Assembly: GCF_008017445.1 (NCBI RefSeq)
Contig: NZ_VRSW01000001.1
Span: 1 to 64,000, forward strand
Source of the DNA: Microbacterium mitrae
GTDB taxonomy: Bacteria; Actinomycetota; Actinomycetes; Actinomycetales; Microbacteriaceae
Reading direction: 5' to 3'
DNA: 64,000 bases
Within the stretch, counting starts at the first letter, position 1, and each line of letters begins with the position of its first letter. Under the pieces are notes generated by a model. That model saw only the letters and a program-made list of their open reading frames with translations. It ran no database searches and had not been told where the DNA came from. Shown here in pieces: positions 28,033 to 36,035 of this stretch. Position numbers and translations under genes: made by a program.

Positions 28033-28155
28033 GAGGTCGGCTTGAGCCGGTCACCATCTGGCGGTTCGTTCCTCCCCAACGTGCAGTGCGCGCCGTGATT
28101 CCACAACTCGCGAGGTGGCGCCTCGCAAACTGCGCGGCGGCAGCACTCTTGGTGC

Positions 28156-28998
28156 ATGGACGTGCGACATGCGATTCAGGAGTGCGGTGGAGTGGCGCGA
28201 ACGTGCGAGCTCCGGCGATATGGCGTTTCGGGTGATGCCGTGGTGGCCGCGGCAGTCGACGGAACCGCGGTGCGACTTCGCAAGGGAGTGTACGCAAACG
28301 ACGCGCGAAGCGCCGTCGCCGTAGCGGCTGCGCACGGCGGTTCTGTCACGTGCGTCAGCGCGCTTCGGGCGCATGGCATCTGGTTGCTCGACGCTGCGTC
28401 GTCATTGCACGTGAACGTCGGTATCAATGGCCGAGTTCATCCTCATTACAGGTGTGCGTGCATCGATCATCATGAGGGCAAGACAACGGTTTTCGGCGTA
28501 GCGTCGGCCGTCGATGCCCTCAAAGTTGCCTGGCGCTGCTTGACGCTTGAGTCGTACTTCGTGGCTTTCGAATCGGCGTGGAGGCTCGGGCTTCTCAGCG
28601 AGCAGAACCGTCGAAGCCTTATTGAGGCCGTTCCCGAGCGGATAGCATGTTGGCTGCGACGAGCGCGCGGTGATGCCGATTCCGGGCTGGAGTCGCTGTT
28701 CCGATTTCGAATGATGCTCATTGGCGTGGAATTTGAGTCGCAGGTGCGTATTCCGAACGTCGGACGTGTTGACTTCCGGTGCGGCAGAGTGCTGATTGAA
28801 ATTGACGGACGCGCGAACCACGAAGGCGATTCAGAGCGTGCTCGAGACCTTGCCCGCGACGCCAACGCCGTCCAGCGTGGGTACGTCACCCTTCGATTCA
28901 CATATGCGATGGTCGTTCATCATTGGCCGAGCACTCAGGCCGCTGTTCTCGCCGCGATCGACGACATGGCCTTCATCACGCCCGCTGACTCACTGTGA
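28156..28998 (+). CDS. AbiEi-N / DUF559 nuclease-like protein, paralogue A
   Basis: 280 residues. The N-terminus (MDVRHAIQECGGVARTCELR ... RLRKGVYA) is the winged-helix AbiEi antitoxin-type domain. The C-terminus is a DUF559/Vsr-like PD-(D/E)XK fold with VGRVDF (Asp), VLIEIDG (Glu and Asp) and later LRFTYAMVVHHW. No AbiEii toxin gene is adjacent. Codon use is visibly less GC3-rich than in the flanking genes, suggesting transfer. The gene sits between three copies of a 109-bp palindromic element and has a paralogue at 44369-45187 in the same kind of setting. I infer a DNA-binding nuclease that may act on these elements. Confidence 0.85.
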   Translation: MDVRHAIQECGGVARTCELRRYGVSGDAVVAAAVDGTAVRLRKGVYANDARSAVAVAAAHGGSVTCVSALRAHGIWLLDAASSLHVNVGINGRVHPHYRCACIDHHEGKTTVFGVASAVDALKVAWRCLTLESYFVAFESAWRLGLLSEQNRRSLIEAVPERIACWLRRARGDADSGLESLFRFRMMLIGVEFESQVRIPNVGRVDFRCGRVLIEIDGRANHEGDSERARDLARDANAVQRGYVTLRFTYAMVVHHWPSTQAAVLAAIDDMAFITPADSL

Positions 28999-29086
28999 CG
29001 CACGGCGCTTCGCCGCACGGCCATTGCCTATTTCGCCCGCATCCGTCCGGTCGCGCTACTCCAGGTGCGCCAGCTTGGTCGTATCA

Positions 29087-29195
29087 ATCCTGTTGTGCAC
29101 GAGTAAAAGCCGTCTGCAGGCTGAAATCACGGCGTGTCGCGCCATCGACGCGATTTGCTCGTGCAGAACAGGATTTTGCTCGTGCAGAACAGGGG
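29087..29195 (+). repeat. 109-bp palindromic element, copy A2
   Basis: End copies lie at 29087-29102 (ATCCTGTTGTGCACGA), inverted at 29159-29174 and again at 29180-29195. Core CGGCGTGTCGCGCC is at element positions 44-57. The length equals copies A1 and A3 with no gaps. It lies 88 bp after the stop of the AbiEi/DUF559 gene, with its doublet facing away from it. Confidence 0.9.
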
Positions 29196-29261
29196 TTCGC
29201 CGCGCCAAGTGGGCTTGGCTCGTGCGGAACAGGGTTTCACTGCGCCGACGCGGTCGTGTCG

Positions 29262-29370
29262 ATCCTGTTGTGCACGAGTAAAAGCCGTCTGCAGGCCGAA
29301 ACCACGGCGTGTCGCGCCTTCGACGCGATTTCACCGTGCAGAACAGGATTTTGCTCGTGCAGAACAGGGG
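29262..29370 (+). repeat. 109-bp palindromic element, copy A3
   Basis: Direct copy of A2, 175 bp further on, differing at only a few positions (for example C for T and T for A around the core). Ends lie at 29262-29277, 29334-29349 and 29355-29370. The rest of the gene-free stretch 28999-29441 holds only degenerate fragments such as CGTGCGGAACAGGG at about 29221. Confidence 0.9.
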
Positions 29371-29441
29371 TTCACCGCGCCAAAATGGGCGACAGGGCAT
29401 AGCTCGCACCAGACGGAGCGTGGCTGGGGCGGAACAGGGGG

Positions 29442-30467
29442 TTACTTCTGCAGGCTGAAGCCGACGGCGTCTTCGTAGCGCTTGATGAGGCCGGTGCGCA
29501 CCCCAGAAACCGACGGCTTCATCTGGAAGACCGACGAGTTGTGGTTGGCCTCAAGAATGGCAGGGCCCTCCGGCGTCAAGGCGACGTCCCAACCGACGTA
29601 GGGCGTGTGGGGGAGTCGGTGCGCCAACTGCTCGACCATCGCGACCATTTCGCGATACATCGGAACCTGGAACCCCTTGATGGCAACGCCGGTCGCCGGG
29701 TGCATTTCGTAGGCGTTGGAATGCTTGTCGACGGCGCCGTAGAGGGCCACGCCGTCATCGTCGAGCATGGTGAACATTCCGCCGCCGGCAAAGTTATCGA
29801 TGACCCCACCGTTGCCGATGCGCAGTACGCCGGCGATGACGTGAAAAACGTCATTCTTGTCGAGGTAGGTGATCAGGCGCACCGTGTTCACCGAGCCGGG
29901 ATACAGTCGCGCCATCTCGTCGTGCTGCACCAAAAACTGCTCAACGAGGGTCTGGTTCCGCTCAATGAGCAGTGCCCGAAACGCCTCGGCATCGGCCGCA
30001 TCCGCTGCCTCGTACCGTCCCAAACCGTGCCCGCCAAAGCCGTCGGCGGGCTTGGCCATCACGGCGCCGTGCTTGACTACGAACGCCTGCACCTCATCGG
30101 CGGTGGCGGTCTTGGCGTCGATCCATTCCCGACCCATCACATCGGCAAAGTCAGCGTTGAACTGGAGTTTGTTCTCCATCACTTCGCGCGATTCGGCACC
30201 GTTGAGGGTCTTCGTCAGGCGGTATGACTTCGGGTGCGTCATCCACGTGCGACGCTCCTTCGCTTTCAGCAGGCGAATATCCCACACCGCGTAGTCGCGA
30301 AAACCCATCTCGTATCGCACCGAGCACCAAAGCATGTCGGCGATGATCACTGGCAGCGGCGCCTTACTGACGCGCTTGGTCTGCTTCGCGAACTCGACGA
30401 TGTTCGATCCCGAAACGTTGCGGGCACGGTCGAAGAGATACTTCACACGAAGCGCGAGTTGAGCCAT
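29442..30467 (-). CDS. ATP-grasp protein, sugar-transfer-associated type (copy 1)
   Basis: 341 residues. The ATP-grasp core shows AKPADGFGGHGLGRYEA (nucleotide-binding loop), TLVEQFLVQHDEMARLYPGS, NTVRLITYL, and the metal-binding strand AILEANHNSSVFQ. The best match is the family annotated as sugar-transfer-associated ATP-grasp, whose members probably form an amide or peptide bond in cell-envelope polymer assembly. A paralogue is transcribed divergently at 30638. TAGAAT ends 6 nt before the ATG, so the mRNA is likely leaderless. The substrate is unknown; two alanine-racemase-type genes follow the divergent paralogue. Confidence 0.82.
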   Translation of the reverse strand: MAQLALRVKYLFDRARNVSGSNIVEFAKQTKRVSKAPLPVIIADMLWCSVRYEMGFRDYAVWDIRLLKAKERRTWMTHPKSYRLTKTLNGAESREVMENKLQFNADFADVMGREWIDAKTATADEVQAFVVKHGAVMAKPADGFGGHGLGRYEAADAADAEAFRALLIERNQTLVEQFLVQHDEMARLYPGSVNTVRLITYLDKNDVFHVIAGVLRIGNGGVIDNFAGGGMFTMLDDDGVALYGAVDKHSNAYEMHPATGVAIKGFQVPMYREMVAMVEQLAHRLPHTPYVGWDVALTPEGPAILEANHNSSVFQMKPSVSGVRTGLIKRYEDAVGFSLQK

Positions 30468-30473
30468 TGGTCG

Positions 30474-30479
30474 ATTCTA
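30474..30479 (-). promoter_or_regulatory. -10 hexamer of ATP-grasp gene 1
   Basis: TAGAAT on the minus strand, 6 nt before ATG 30467. Confidence 0.5.
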
Positions 30480-30485
30480 TCGGGC

Positions 30486-30576
30486 GCAGGTGCCGCAACC
30501 TGCGATCCCCCCTCATGCGCCGCAGGCGCCGGAACCTGCGCTCGCCAAAAGCACGCCGAGGCGCCGGAACCTGTGG
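30486..30576. repeat. three 19-bp repeats at exact 36-bp spacing
   Basis: Near-identical 19-mers begin at 30486, 30522 and 30558 (consensus GCAGGCGCCGGAACCTGCG). They lie between the two divergent ATP-grasp genes, just upstream of both promoters. Confidence 0.85.
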
Positions 30577-30621
30577 CTGTGCCGTTCGGGCGCGGCTCAG
30601 TTTGTGCGGAGGTGGGGCGCG

Positions 30622-30627
30622 TAGACT
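30622..30627 (+). promoter_or_regulatory. -10 hexamer of ATP-grasp gene 2
   Basis: TAGACT lies 10 nt before ATG 30638; an AAGG sequence in the gap could still act as ribosome-binding site. Confidence 0.45.
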
Positions 30628-30637
30628 GAAGGTTCTC

Positions 30638-31699
30638 ATGTTCGGCGCCCGCAAGCGCAACGAAAGGCAGCGATTCCTGATGCAGATTGATCTGAAGGCG
30701 CGTGTTCGGTACCTCACGAACCGGCTCCGCAACTTCAACCCCGGACGCATCTGGGAGCTCGCGCAGAAGATTGGCAAGGAGCACAACCGTGCGACCTTCC
30801 CGATCTTCGTCGACATGCTCTATTCGGCCGCCTTCAAAGACACGGCCTTCATTGACTACTACGAGGCCGATTTCGCTTCGCTCACGCGTGCCGAGCGCAA
30901 GACGTTCATGACGTCGCTGCTGCAGCACCACATCGCGGTCAAGGTCAACGACCAGAAGATTGCCGAGGAGAACTTCATCTCCAAGCTCAACTTCAACCGT
31001 CGCTTCGAGAAGTACCTCGGCCGCGAGTGGCTCGACCTCAACATCGCTGACGCGGCGGCCCTCGAGGCCTTCGCCGAGCGTCACCCCGTCTTCATCGCTA
31101 AGGTTCCGATCAGCCGTGAGGGTCACGGCGTGTTCCGCTACGAGGCAAAAGACGTCACCGATTGGCCCGCCTTCTACGCAGAGCTCGTCTCAAAAGATCA
31201 GATGCTGATCGAAGAGAAGATCACTCAGCACCCCTACCTCGCCGAGTACTGCGCGGGCACCGTCAACACGACGCGCATCACCAGCTACTTCGACGGAACC
31301 GACGTGCACATCTTGGTGCGCGTGCAGAAGTTCGGTCGGGGTTCGGTCTCCGACCAGTTCTCCTGGGGCGGCTTCTTCACCATGCTCGACGAAAACGGCA
31401 AGGCCGTTGGCCGCGGCCACAACGGAAAGAACGACACGTTCTACGAAAACCACCCCGATTCGGGCAAGTCGATCATCGACTTCCAGGTTCCGCTGTGGGA
31501 TGAGGTCGTGGCTCTCATCACCGAGGTCGCGCAAATCGTGCCCGAGGTTCCGTACATCGGGTGGGACGTCGCCGTCGGCCCGAACAGCCCCATTCTCATC
31601 GAGGGCAACTGGATTCCGGGTCTCTACGAGTCCCGCGTTCTTGCCACCGGCATCCGCCGCGGCACCCGCCCCGCGCACGAAGCGGTCATGACCTTCTAA
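30638..31699 (+). CDS. ATP-grasp protein, sugar-transfer-associated type (copy 2)
   Basis: 353 residues from ATG 30638 (AAGG 6 nt upstream); an inner ATG at 30680 is possible. It is clearly related to copy 1: AKVPISREGHGVFRYEA, LIEEKITQHPYLAEYCAG, NTTRITSYF, DQFSWGGFFTMLDENG and SPILIEGNWIPGLYES correspond segment by segment. The ATP-binding loop differs (SREGHG for DGFGGHG), so the substrates probably differ. It is the first gene of an operon with two alanine-racemase-type genes (6-nt gap, then ATGA overlap), suggesting that a D-alanine-like residue is made and ligated by this cluster. Confidence 0.82.
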   Translation: MFGARKRNERQRFLMQIDLKARVRYLTNRLRNFNPGRIWELAQKIGKEHNRATFPIFVDMLYSAAFKDTAFIDYYEADFASLTRAERKTFMTSLLQHHIAVKVNDQKIAEENFISKLNFNRRFEKYLGREWLDLNIADAAALEAFAERHPVFIAKVPISREGHGVFRYEAKDVTDWPAFYAELVSKDQMLIEEKITQHPYLAEYCAGTVNTTRITSYFDGTDVHILVRVQKFGRGSVSDQFSWGGFFTMLDENGKAVGRGHNGKNDTFYENHPDSGKSIIDFQVPLWDEVVALITEVAQIVPEVPYIGWDVAVGPNSPILIEGNWIPGLYESRVLATGIRRGTRPAHEAVMTF

Positions 31700-31705
31700 C
31701 GCGTC

Positions 31706-32380
31706 ATGGAACCCCTCGTCTCGTCACGCACGCTGCCGCTTCTCCAAGTCAGTCGTTCCGCCATCCAGCGCAACCTCGAACCGCTCGATCGCCGCGCGCT
31801 GGTGAGCGTTGAGCACGATGCGCTCGGTATGGGTGCGGAGGTGGTGGGCGAGATCGCACGTATACTCGGCTTTCTCGGCGTGCGCATGAACGCCGACGGG
31901 ATCGAGGTGTTTGACGACAAGCCGCGTCCGCGCGGCGGCGAGGCGCACGGCATTGATGTGGTCGCCGGACTCGTTGACGGAACCACGCCGGCAGTCCGCT
32001 TCGCGGGTCATGTGCTGGGCGTGAAAGACCTGAAGGCTGGCGAGGGTGTCTCGTACGGATACACGTTCGTCGCGCCCACAGATACCCGCGTAGCGCTCGT
32101 CACAGGTGGCTACGCGCAGGGTTTGGTTCGGGCGCTGGGCAACAACCTCGACCCGCTTGTCGCCGGCGCCCGCCGCCGGATCGTGGGTCGCGTTGCCATG
32201 GATGTGTGTGTTGTCGACATTGGTGACGCCAGCGTCCACGCCGGAGAAGACGTCGTCTTCTTGGGCGATAGCGAGCGCGGCGAGCCGACCATCGCCGAGT
32301 GGGCGAAGATCACCGGCATGCAGGCAGAAGAATTGGTCGCGCCCCTCGGGTTGCGCGCCCGTCGGGAGGTGGTCGCATGA
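31706..32380 (+). CDS. alanine racemase C-terminal-domain protein lacking the PLP barrel
   Basis: 224 residues. From about residue 95 it matches the alanine racemase C-terminal domain: GEGVSYGYTF holds the catalytic Tyr117, and GRVAMDVCVVDIGD is the usual M-D motif. Residues 12-50 look like the first strands of the N-terminal barrel, but the PLP lysine position reads Glu36 (VSVEHDALGMG where VVKADAYGHG is expected), and the rest of the barrel is missing. It cannot be a racemase alone. The next gene, overlapping by ATGA, has the lysine but lacks the tyrosine motif, so the two may form one enzyme. Confidence 0.85.
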   Translation: MEPLVSSRTLPLLQVSRSAIQRNLEPLDRRALVSVEHDALGMGAEVVGEIARILGFLGVRMNADGIEVFDDKPRPRGGEAHGIDVVAGLVDGTTPAVRFAGHVLGVKDLKAGEGVSYGYTFVAPTDTRVALVTGGYAQGLVRALGNNLDPLVAGARRRIVGRVAMDVCVVDIGDASVHAGEDVVFLGDSERGEPTIAEWAKITGMQAEELVAPLGLRARREVVA

Positions 32381-33429
32381 CGCAGCACCGTGAAGCCGTG
32401 GCGCCGGCCGAACTGGTTGTCGACCTGGACGCCTTGGCCGCGAACATTGCCACGATTCGCGCACGGGTGGCTCCGGCTGAACCGATGCTTGTTGTCAAAG
32501 ACGACGCGTACGCGCACGGACTGGTGCCGATTGTGACGCGGGCGTGGCGCGAAGGCGTGCGTTGGATCGGCGCGCTGGATGTCACCACGGGCATGCAGGT
32601 GCGCGAGGCCCTCGGTGATGAAGCGCGAATCTTCGCGTGGATGTTGGCCGGGGCTGACGATATTGCTGATGCGATCGCCGCTCGCCTCGACTGCGGCGTG
32701 GGATCGGAACCATTGCTCGACGAGATCGCCGCGGCAGCGGGAGACGAGCCGGTCGCCGTGCACCTCAAGATCGATACCGGGCTGCACCGAAACGGGGTTC
32801 GTCCGGAGCGATGGCAGGCCTTCGTTGCTCAGGCGCACGAGTATGAGCTGGCCGGTCGCATTAGGGTTGCCGGCATCTGGTCGCATATCGCCGAAGCATC
32901 AGATGACGACGATGACGTTTCGCGCGACGTGTTCGACACCGCCGTCGCCGCCGCTCGCGCCGCGGGGCTTCGCCCGCAGAAGCTGCACCTCGCGGCCAGC
33001 GCCGCGGCTTTCGCGCGCCCCGAGTTTCGCTACGACATGGTGCGAATCGGCGCTTTTGCCTATGGCATCCGCTCGACCGACGGCCCGGCTGACGCCGACC
33101 TCGGCATCACGCCGATCGCAACCCTGCATGCCGGAGTCCGTCATGTCAGCGCCGACGCTGTGGTGATTGACGCCGGCTGGAACGCCGTACCATCAACGGC
33201 AGCGAACCAGGTCGCCATCCAGACACCTGCTGGCCCTCGTGCCGTTAATCGCATTGGGTCAGACCTCATTGTGTGCGAGCCGTGGCCCGCTGTACCCGGC
33301 GATCGCCTCGCGCTCTTTGGTGGTTCCGCTCTCGAATCTGCCACCGACATTGCGGAGCGAATCGGAACCATTGGTGAAGAAATCGTGCTGCGCATCAGCC
33401 CAGAGATCCCGCGACGCTACCTGCCATAG
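32377..33429 (+). CDS. alanine racemase family protein with full PLP barrel
   Basis: 350 residues from ATG 32377. The barrel starts ELVVDLDALAANIATIRARV and has the PLP lysine Lys41 in VVKDDAYAHG. Other barrel markers are HLKIDTGLHRNG and GIWSHIAEASD. The C-terminal domain is present but degenerate: the SYG tyrosine segment and the GR-x-x-M-D motif are not recognisable, although the end (GDRLALFGG, IGTIGEEIVLRISPEIPRRY) is preserved. Together with the preceding gene it appears to share the two catalytic residues of one racemase. An alternative is a PLP protein with a different activity. A terminator follows. Confidence 0.85.
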   Translation: MTQHREAVAPAELVVDLDALAANIATIRARVAPAEPMLVVKDDAYAHGLVPIVTRAWREGVRWIGALDVTTGMQVREALGDEARIFAWMLAGADDIADAIAARLDCGVGSEPLLDEIAAAAGDEPVAVHLKIDTGLHRNGVRPERWQAFVAQAHEYELAGRIRVAGIWSHIAEASDDDDDVSRDVFDTAVAAARAAGLRPQKLHLAASAAAFARPEFRYDMVRIGAFAYGIRSTDGPADADLGITPIATLHAGVRHVSADAVVIDAGWNAVPSTAANQVAIQTPAGPRAVNRIGSDLIVCEPWPAVPGDRLALFGGSALESATDIAERIGTIGEEIVLRISPEIPRRYLP

Positions 33430-33454
33430 CGCTCGCTCATTGGGCGCGTAAAGC

Positions 33455-33486
33455 AGAAAAGGCACCGAATAATCGGTGCCTTTTCT
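33455..33486 (+). terminator. intrinsic terminator of the ATP-grasp/racemase operon
   Basis: AGAAAAGGCACCGA pairs perfectly with TCGGTGCCTTTTCT around an ATAA loop; A- and T-rich flanks make it work for both strands. Confidence 0.92.
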
Positions 33487-33501
33487 TGTGGTGCGCTCGG
33501 G

Positions 33502-33717
33502 TCAGTCGACCTCGGCGAGACGTGCCGTCTCGTCGAGCCAGCTCGTGGCTACCGCGCGAAGCTTCTCTTCATACTTACGGCCGTGGTGTGCGCAGAACAG
33601 CAACTCGCTGCCGTTCACCTCAGCGGCGATGTACGCCTGCGCTCCACAAGAGTCGCAGCGATCCATCGCGGTAAGGCGGTAGGACACGGTCTCCGTCGGC
33701 GTTGCCATTGTCGTCAT
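33502..33717 (-). CDS. DUF7455 family small zinc-binding-type protein
   Basis: 71 residues, with GAGGAGG 8 nt before ATG 33717. The body reads LTAMDRCDSCGAQAYIAAEV then ELLFCAHHGRKYEEKL: a C-x-x-C plus C-x-H-H set typical of a small zinc ribbon. Proteins of this kind are widely conserved in actinobacteria, commonly next to the topoisomerase IV genes as here. The function is unknown. Confidence 0.85.
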   Translation of the reverse strand: MTTMATPTETVSYRLTAMDRCDSCGAQAYIAAEVNGSELLFCAHHGRKYEEKLRAVATSWLDETARLAEVD

Positions 33718-33872
33718 CGGGGTGCCTCCTCGTGTCGTTTCCCTGGTGTTCGGGTTGTATTTATCAAACCACGCAATTCTGAGGGAAGGCTCGTTGTGGC
33801 GCGTGTTTCGCTCAGCGCGTACGGTACGGGGCCTCGGAGCGCGTCAATCACGGCGCTGTCGGTCAGGGCGAT

Positions 33873-33878
33873 TAGGCT
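33873..33878 (+). promoter_or_regulatory. -10 hexamer of parE
   Basis: TAGGCT lies 8 nt before GTG 33887, inside the same 15-mer (GGCGATTAGGCTTGA) found at the RDD gene promoter. Confidence 0.5.
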
Positions 33879-33886
33879 TGAACATT

Positions 33887-35965
33887 GTGACCTCCGAGTA
33901 TTCCGCCCATCACCTTCAGGTACTCGAAGGCCTGGAAGCCGTTCGCAAGCGCCCCGGTATGTACATCGGGTCAAATGGCTCGCCCGGCCTCATGCACTGC
34001 CTGTGGGAGATCATTGACAACTCCGTCGACGAAGCCGTCGGCGGCAATGGTTCCACCATCGACGTTGTGTTGCGCGATGACGGCTCCGTCGAGGTCCGCG
34101 ACCGCGGCCGCGGCATTCCGGTTGACGTCGAGCCACGCACCGGTCTCACCGGCGTCGAGGTGGTTTTCACGAAGCTTCACGCCGGCGGCAAGTTCGGCGG
34201 CGGATCGTACGCCGCCTCCGGTGGTTTGCACGGCGTTGGCGCCTCTGTCGTCAACGCGCTGAGCGAGCGCCTCGACGTTGAGGTTGACCGCGGCGGCAAG
34301 ACCTACGCCATGTCGTTTCACCGCGGCGAGCCCGGAACCTTCGCTGACGATGGTGAGGCGCGTCCAGACGCCCCGTTTACCCCGTTCAGCGATGGCAGCG
34401 AGCTGCGCGTCATTGGTAAGGCGCCCAAGGGCGTTACGGGCACCCGCGTTCGTTACTGGGCCGACAAGCAGATCTTCACCAAAGACGCAGAGTTCCAGCT
34501 CGAAGACCTCCGCACCCGCGCCCGCCAGACGGCATTCCTGATTCCGGGTCTCGGCCTTGCCATCACCGATGAGCGCCATGACGAGCCCATCGAGACGATG
34601 TTCAAGTACGACGGCGGTCTCAGCGAGTTCGTTGAGTACCTCGCCACCGACGCCCCCGTCACCGATACGTGGCGGGTTCAGGGTGAGGGCACGTTCACCG
34701 AGACCGTTCCGGTGCTTCAACCCAACGGTTCGATGGTGGCAACCGAAGTCGAGCGCACGTGCCACGTTGACATCGCGATGCGGTGGGGCACCGGCTATGA
34801 CACCACAACGCGCTCGTTTGTGAACATCATCTCCACGCCCAAGGGCGGAACCCATCAGCAGGGTTTCGAGCAAGAGCTGCTGAAGCAAATGCGCAGCGAG
34901 ATCGACAAGAACTCGCGCCGACTCAAGGTCGGCAACGACAAGGTCGAAAAAGACGACGTGCTTGCCGGGCTCACCGCGGTGCTCAACGTCACGCTGCCCG
35001 AACCACAGTTCGAGGGACAGACGAAGGAAGTTTTGGGCACGCCCGCTGTTCGTGCGATCGTTGCGCAGGTGCTGCGCAAAGACCTGCAGTCGCGCTTCAC
35101 CTCGACCAAGCGTGACGACAAGACGCAGGTCACGCAGTTGCTCGACAAAATCGTCGCCGAGATGAAGGCCCGCGTGTCGGCGCGCGCTCACAAAGAGACG
35201 CAGCGCCGCAAGAACGCCCTCGAGTCCTCTTCGCTCCCCAACAAGCTGGTCGATTGCCGCTCCAACGACGTTGAGCAGTCTGAGCTGTTCATCGTTGAGG
35301 GTGACTCCGCACTCGGCACGGCGAAGTTCGCCCGCAACAGTGAGTTTCAAGCGCTCCTGCCCATTCGAGGCAAGATTTTGAACGTGCAAAAGGCCTCGGT
35401 GAGCGACATGCTCTCCAACGCCGAATGCGCGGCCATCATCCAGACCGTTGGTGCTGGTTCCGGTCGCACCTTTGACCTTACTCAGGCGCGCTACGGCAAG
35501 GTCATTCTGATGAGTGACGCCGACGTCGACGGCGCCCACATTCGCACGCTTCTGCTGACGCTGTTCTACCGTTACATGCGCCCGCTGGTGGAGGCCGGAC
35601 GCGTGTACGCGGCCGTGCCGCCGTTGCACCGTGTGATCGTGATGAACCCCGGGTCCAAGCCCAACGAGACCATCTACACCTACAGCGAGGCCGAACTGCA
35701 CAAGCTGCTCGCCAAGCTCACCAAGGCGAACAAGCGCTGGCAAGAGCCGATTCAGCGGTACAAGGGTCTCGGCGAGATGGATGCCGAACAGCTCGCGAGC
35801 ACCACGATGGACCGTGGCGGGCGCCTGCTTCGGCGCGTGCGCTTGGAAGATGTTGAGGCGGCAGGGCGCGTGTTCGAGCTGCTGATGGGCAACGATGTGC
35901 CGCCGCGTCGCGAGTTCATTATCGAGTCGTCTGATCGGCTCTCCCGCGAAGCCATCGACGCCTAA
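33887..35965 (+). CDS. parE: DNA topoisomerase IV subunit B
   Basis: 692 residues from GTG 33887. GHKL ATPase motifs are EIIDNSVDEA, RGRGIPVDVEP and ASGGLHGVGASVVNALSE; the TOPRIM region has FIVEGDSALGTAKFARN and MSDADVDGAHIRTLLL. With the A subunit encoded convergently at 36036-38483 it forms a type IIA topoisomerase that unlinks daughter chromosomes. I prefer parE to gyrB because the partner lies convergently next to it rather than in the dnaA-recF-gyrB-gyrA context, but the two families are close. Confidence 0.9.
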   Translation: MTSEYSAHHLQVLEGLEAVRKRPGMYIGSNGSPGLMHCLWEIIDNSVDEAVGGNGSTIDVVLRDDGSVEVRDRGRGIPVDVEPRTGLTGVEVVFTKLHAGGKFGGGSYAASGGLHGVGASVVNALSERLDVEVDRGGKTYAMSFHRGEPGTFADDGEARPDAPFTPFSDGSELRVIGKAPKGVTGTRVRYWADKQIFTKDAEFQLEDLRTRARQTAFLIPGLGLAITDERHDEPIETMFKYDGGLSEFVEYLATDAPVTDTWRVQGEGTFTETVPVLQPNGSMVATEVERTCHVDIAMRWGTGYDTTTRSFVNIISTPKGGTHQQGFEQELLKQMRSEIDKNSRRLKVGNDKVEKDDVLAGLTAVLNVTLPEPQFEGQTKEVLGTPAVRAIVAQVLRKDLQSRFTSTKRDDKTQVTQLLDKIVAEMKARVSARAHKETQRRKNALESSSLPNKLVDCRSNDVEQSELFIVEGDSALGTAKFARNSEFQALLPIRGKILNVQKASVSDMLSNAECAAIIQTVGAGSGRTFDLTQARYGKVILMSDADVDGAHIRTLLLTLFYRYMRPLVEAGRVYAAVPPLHRVIVMNPGSKPNETIYTYSEAELHKLLAKLTKANKRWQEPIQRYKGLGEMDAEQLASTTMDRGGRLLRRVRLEDVEAAGRVFELLMGNDVPPRREFIIESSDRLSREAIDA

Positions 35966-35987
35966 AGCCGCCGCGATAGCTCAAGAA

Positions 35988-36022
35988 GAAACCCGCCACC
36001 TTCGACAGAAGGGGCGGGTTTC
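35988..36022. terminator. hairpin between convergent parE and parC
   Basis: GAAACCCGCC and CCTTC on the left pair with GAAGG and GGCGGGTTTC on the right, with one bulged A and a GACA loop. Confidence 0.8.
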
Positions 36023-36035
36023 GTCTTGTTGAAAG

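Noticed and set aside
28156..28998. Antitoxin of a type IV AbiE toxin-antitoxin pair
   Set aside because: The AbiEi-type N-terminus is present, but there is no adjacent AbiEii nucleotidyltransferase gene and the protein carries its own DUF559 domain. The same is true of the paralogue at 44369-45187.
27783..29370. CRISPR array
   Set aside because: Repeats are either tandem without spacers (14 bp) or 109-bp elements with related interiors and no unique 30-40 bp spacers; no cas genes are present.
27924..29370. Insertion sequence or composite transposon
   Set aside because: No transposase-like gene and no flanking target duplication that I can see; the element ends are internal to each 109-bp unit rather than at the borders of the island.
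33971..35743. 590-codon open frame antisense to parE
   Set aside because: No start signal or domain; a shadow of the topoisomerase gene produced by GC-rich third positions.
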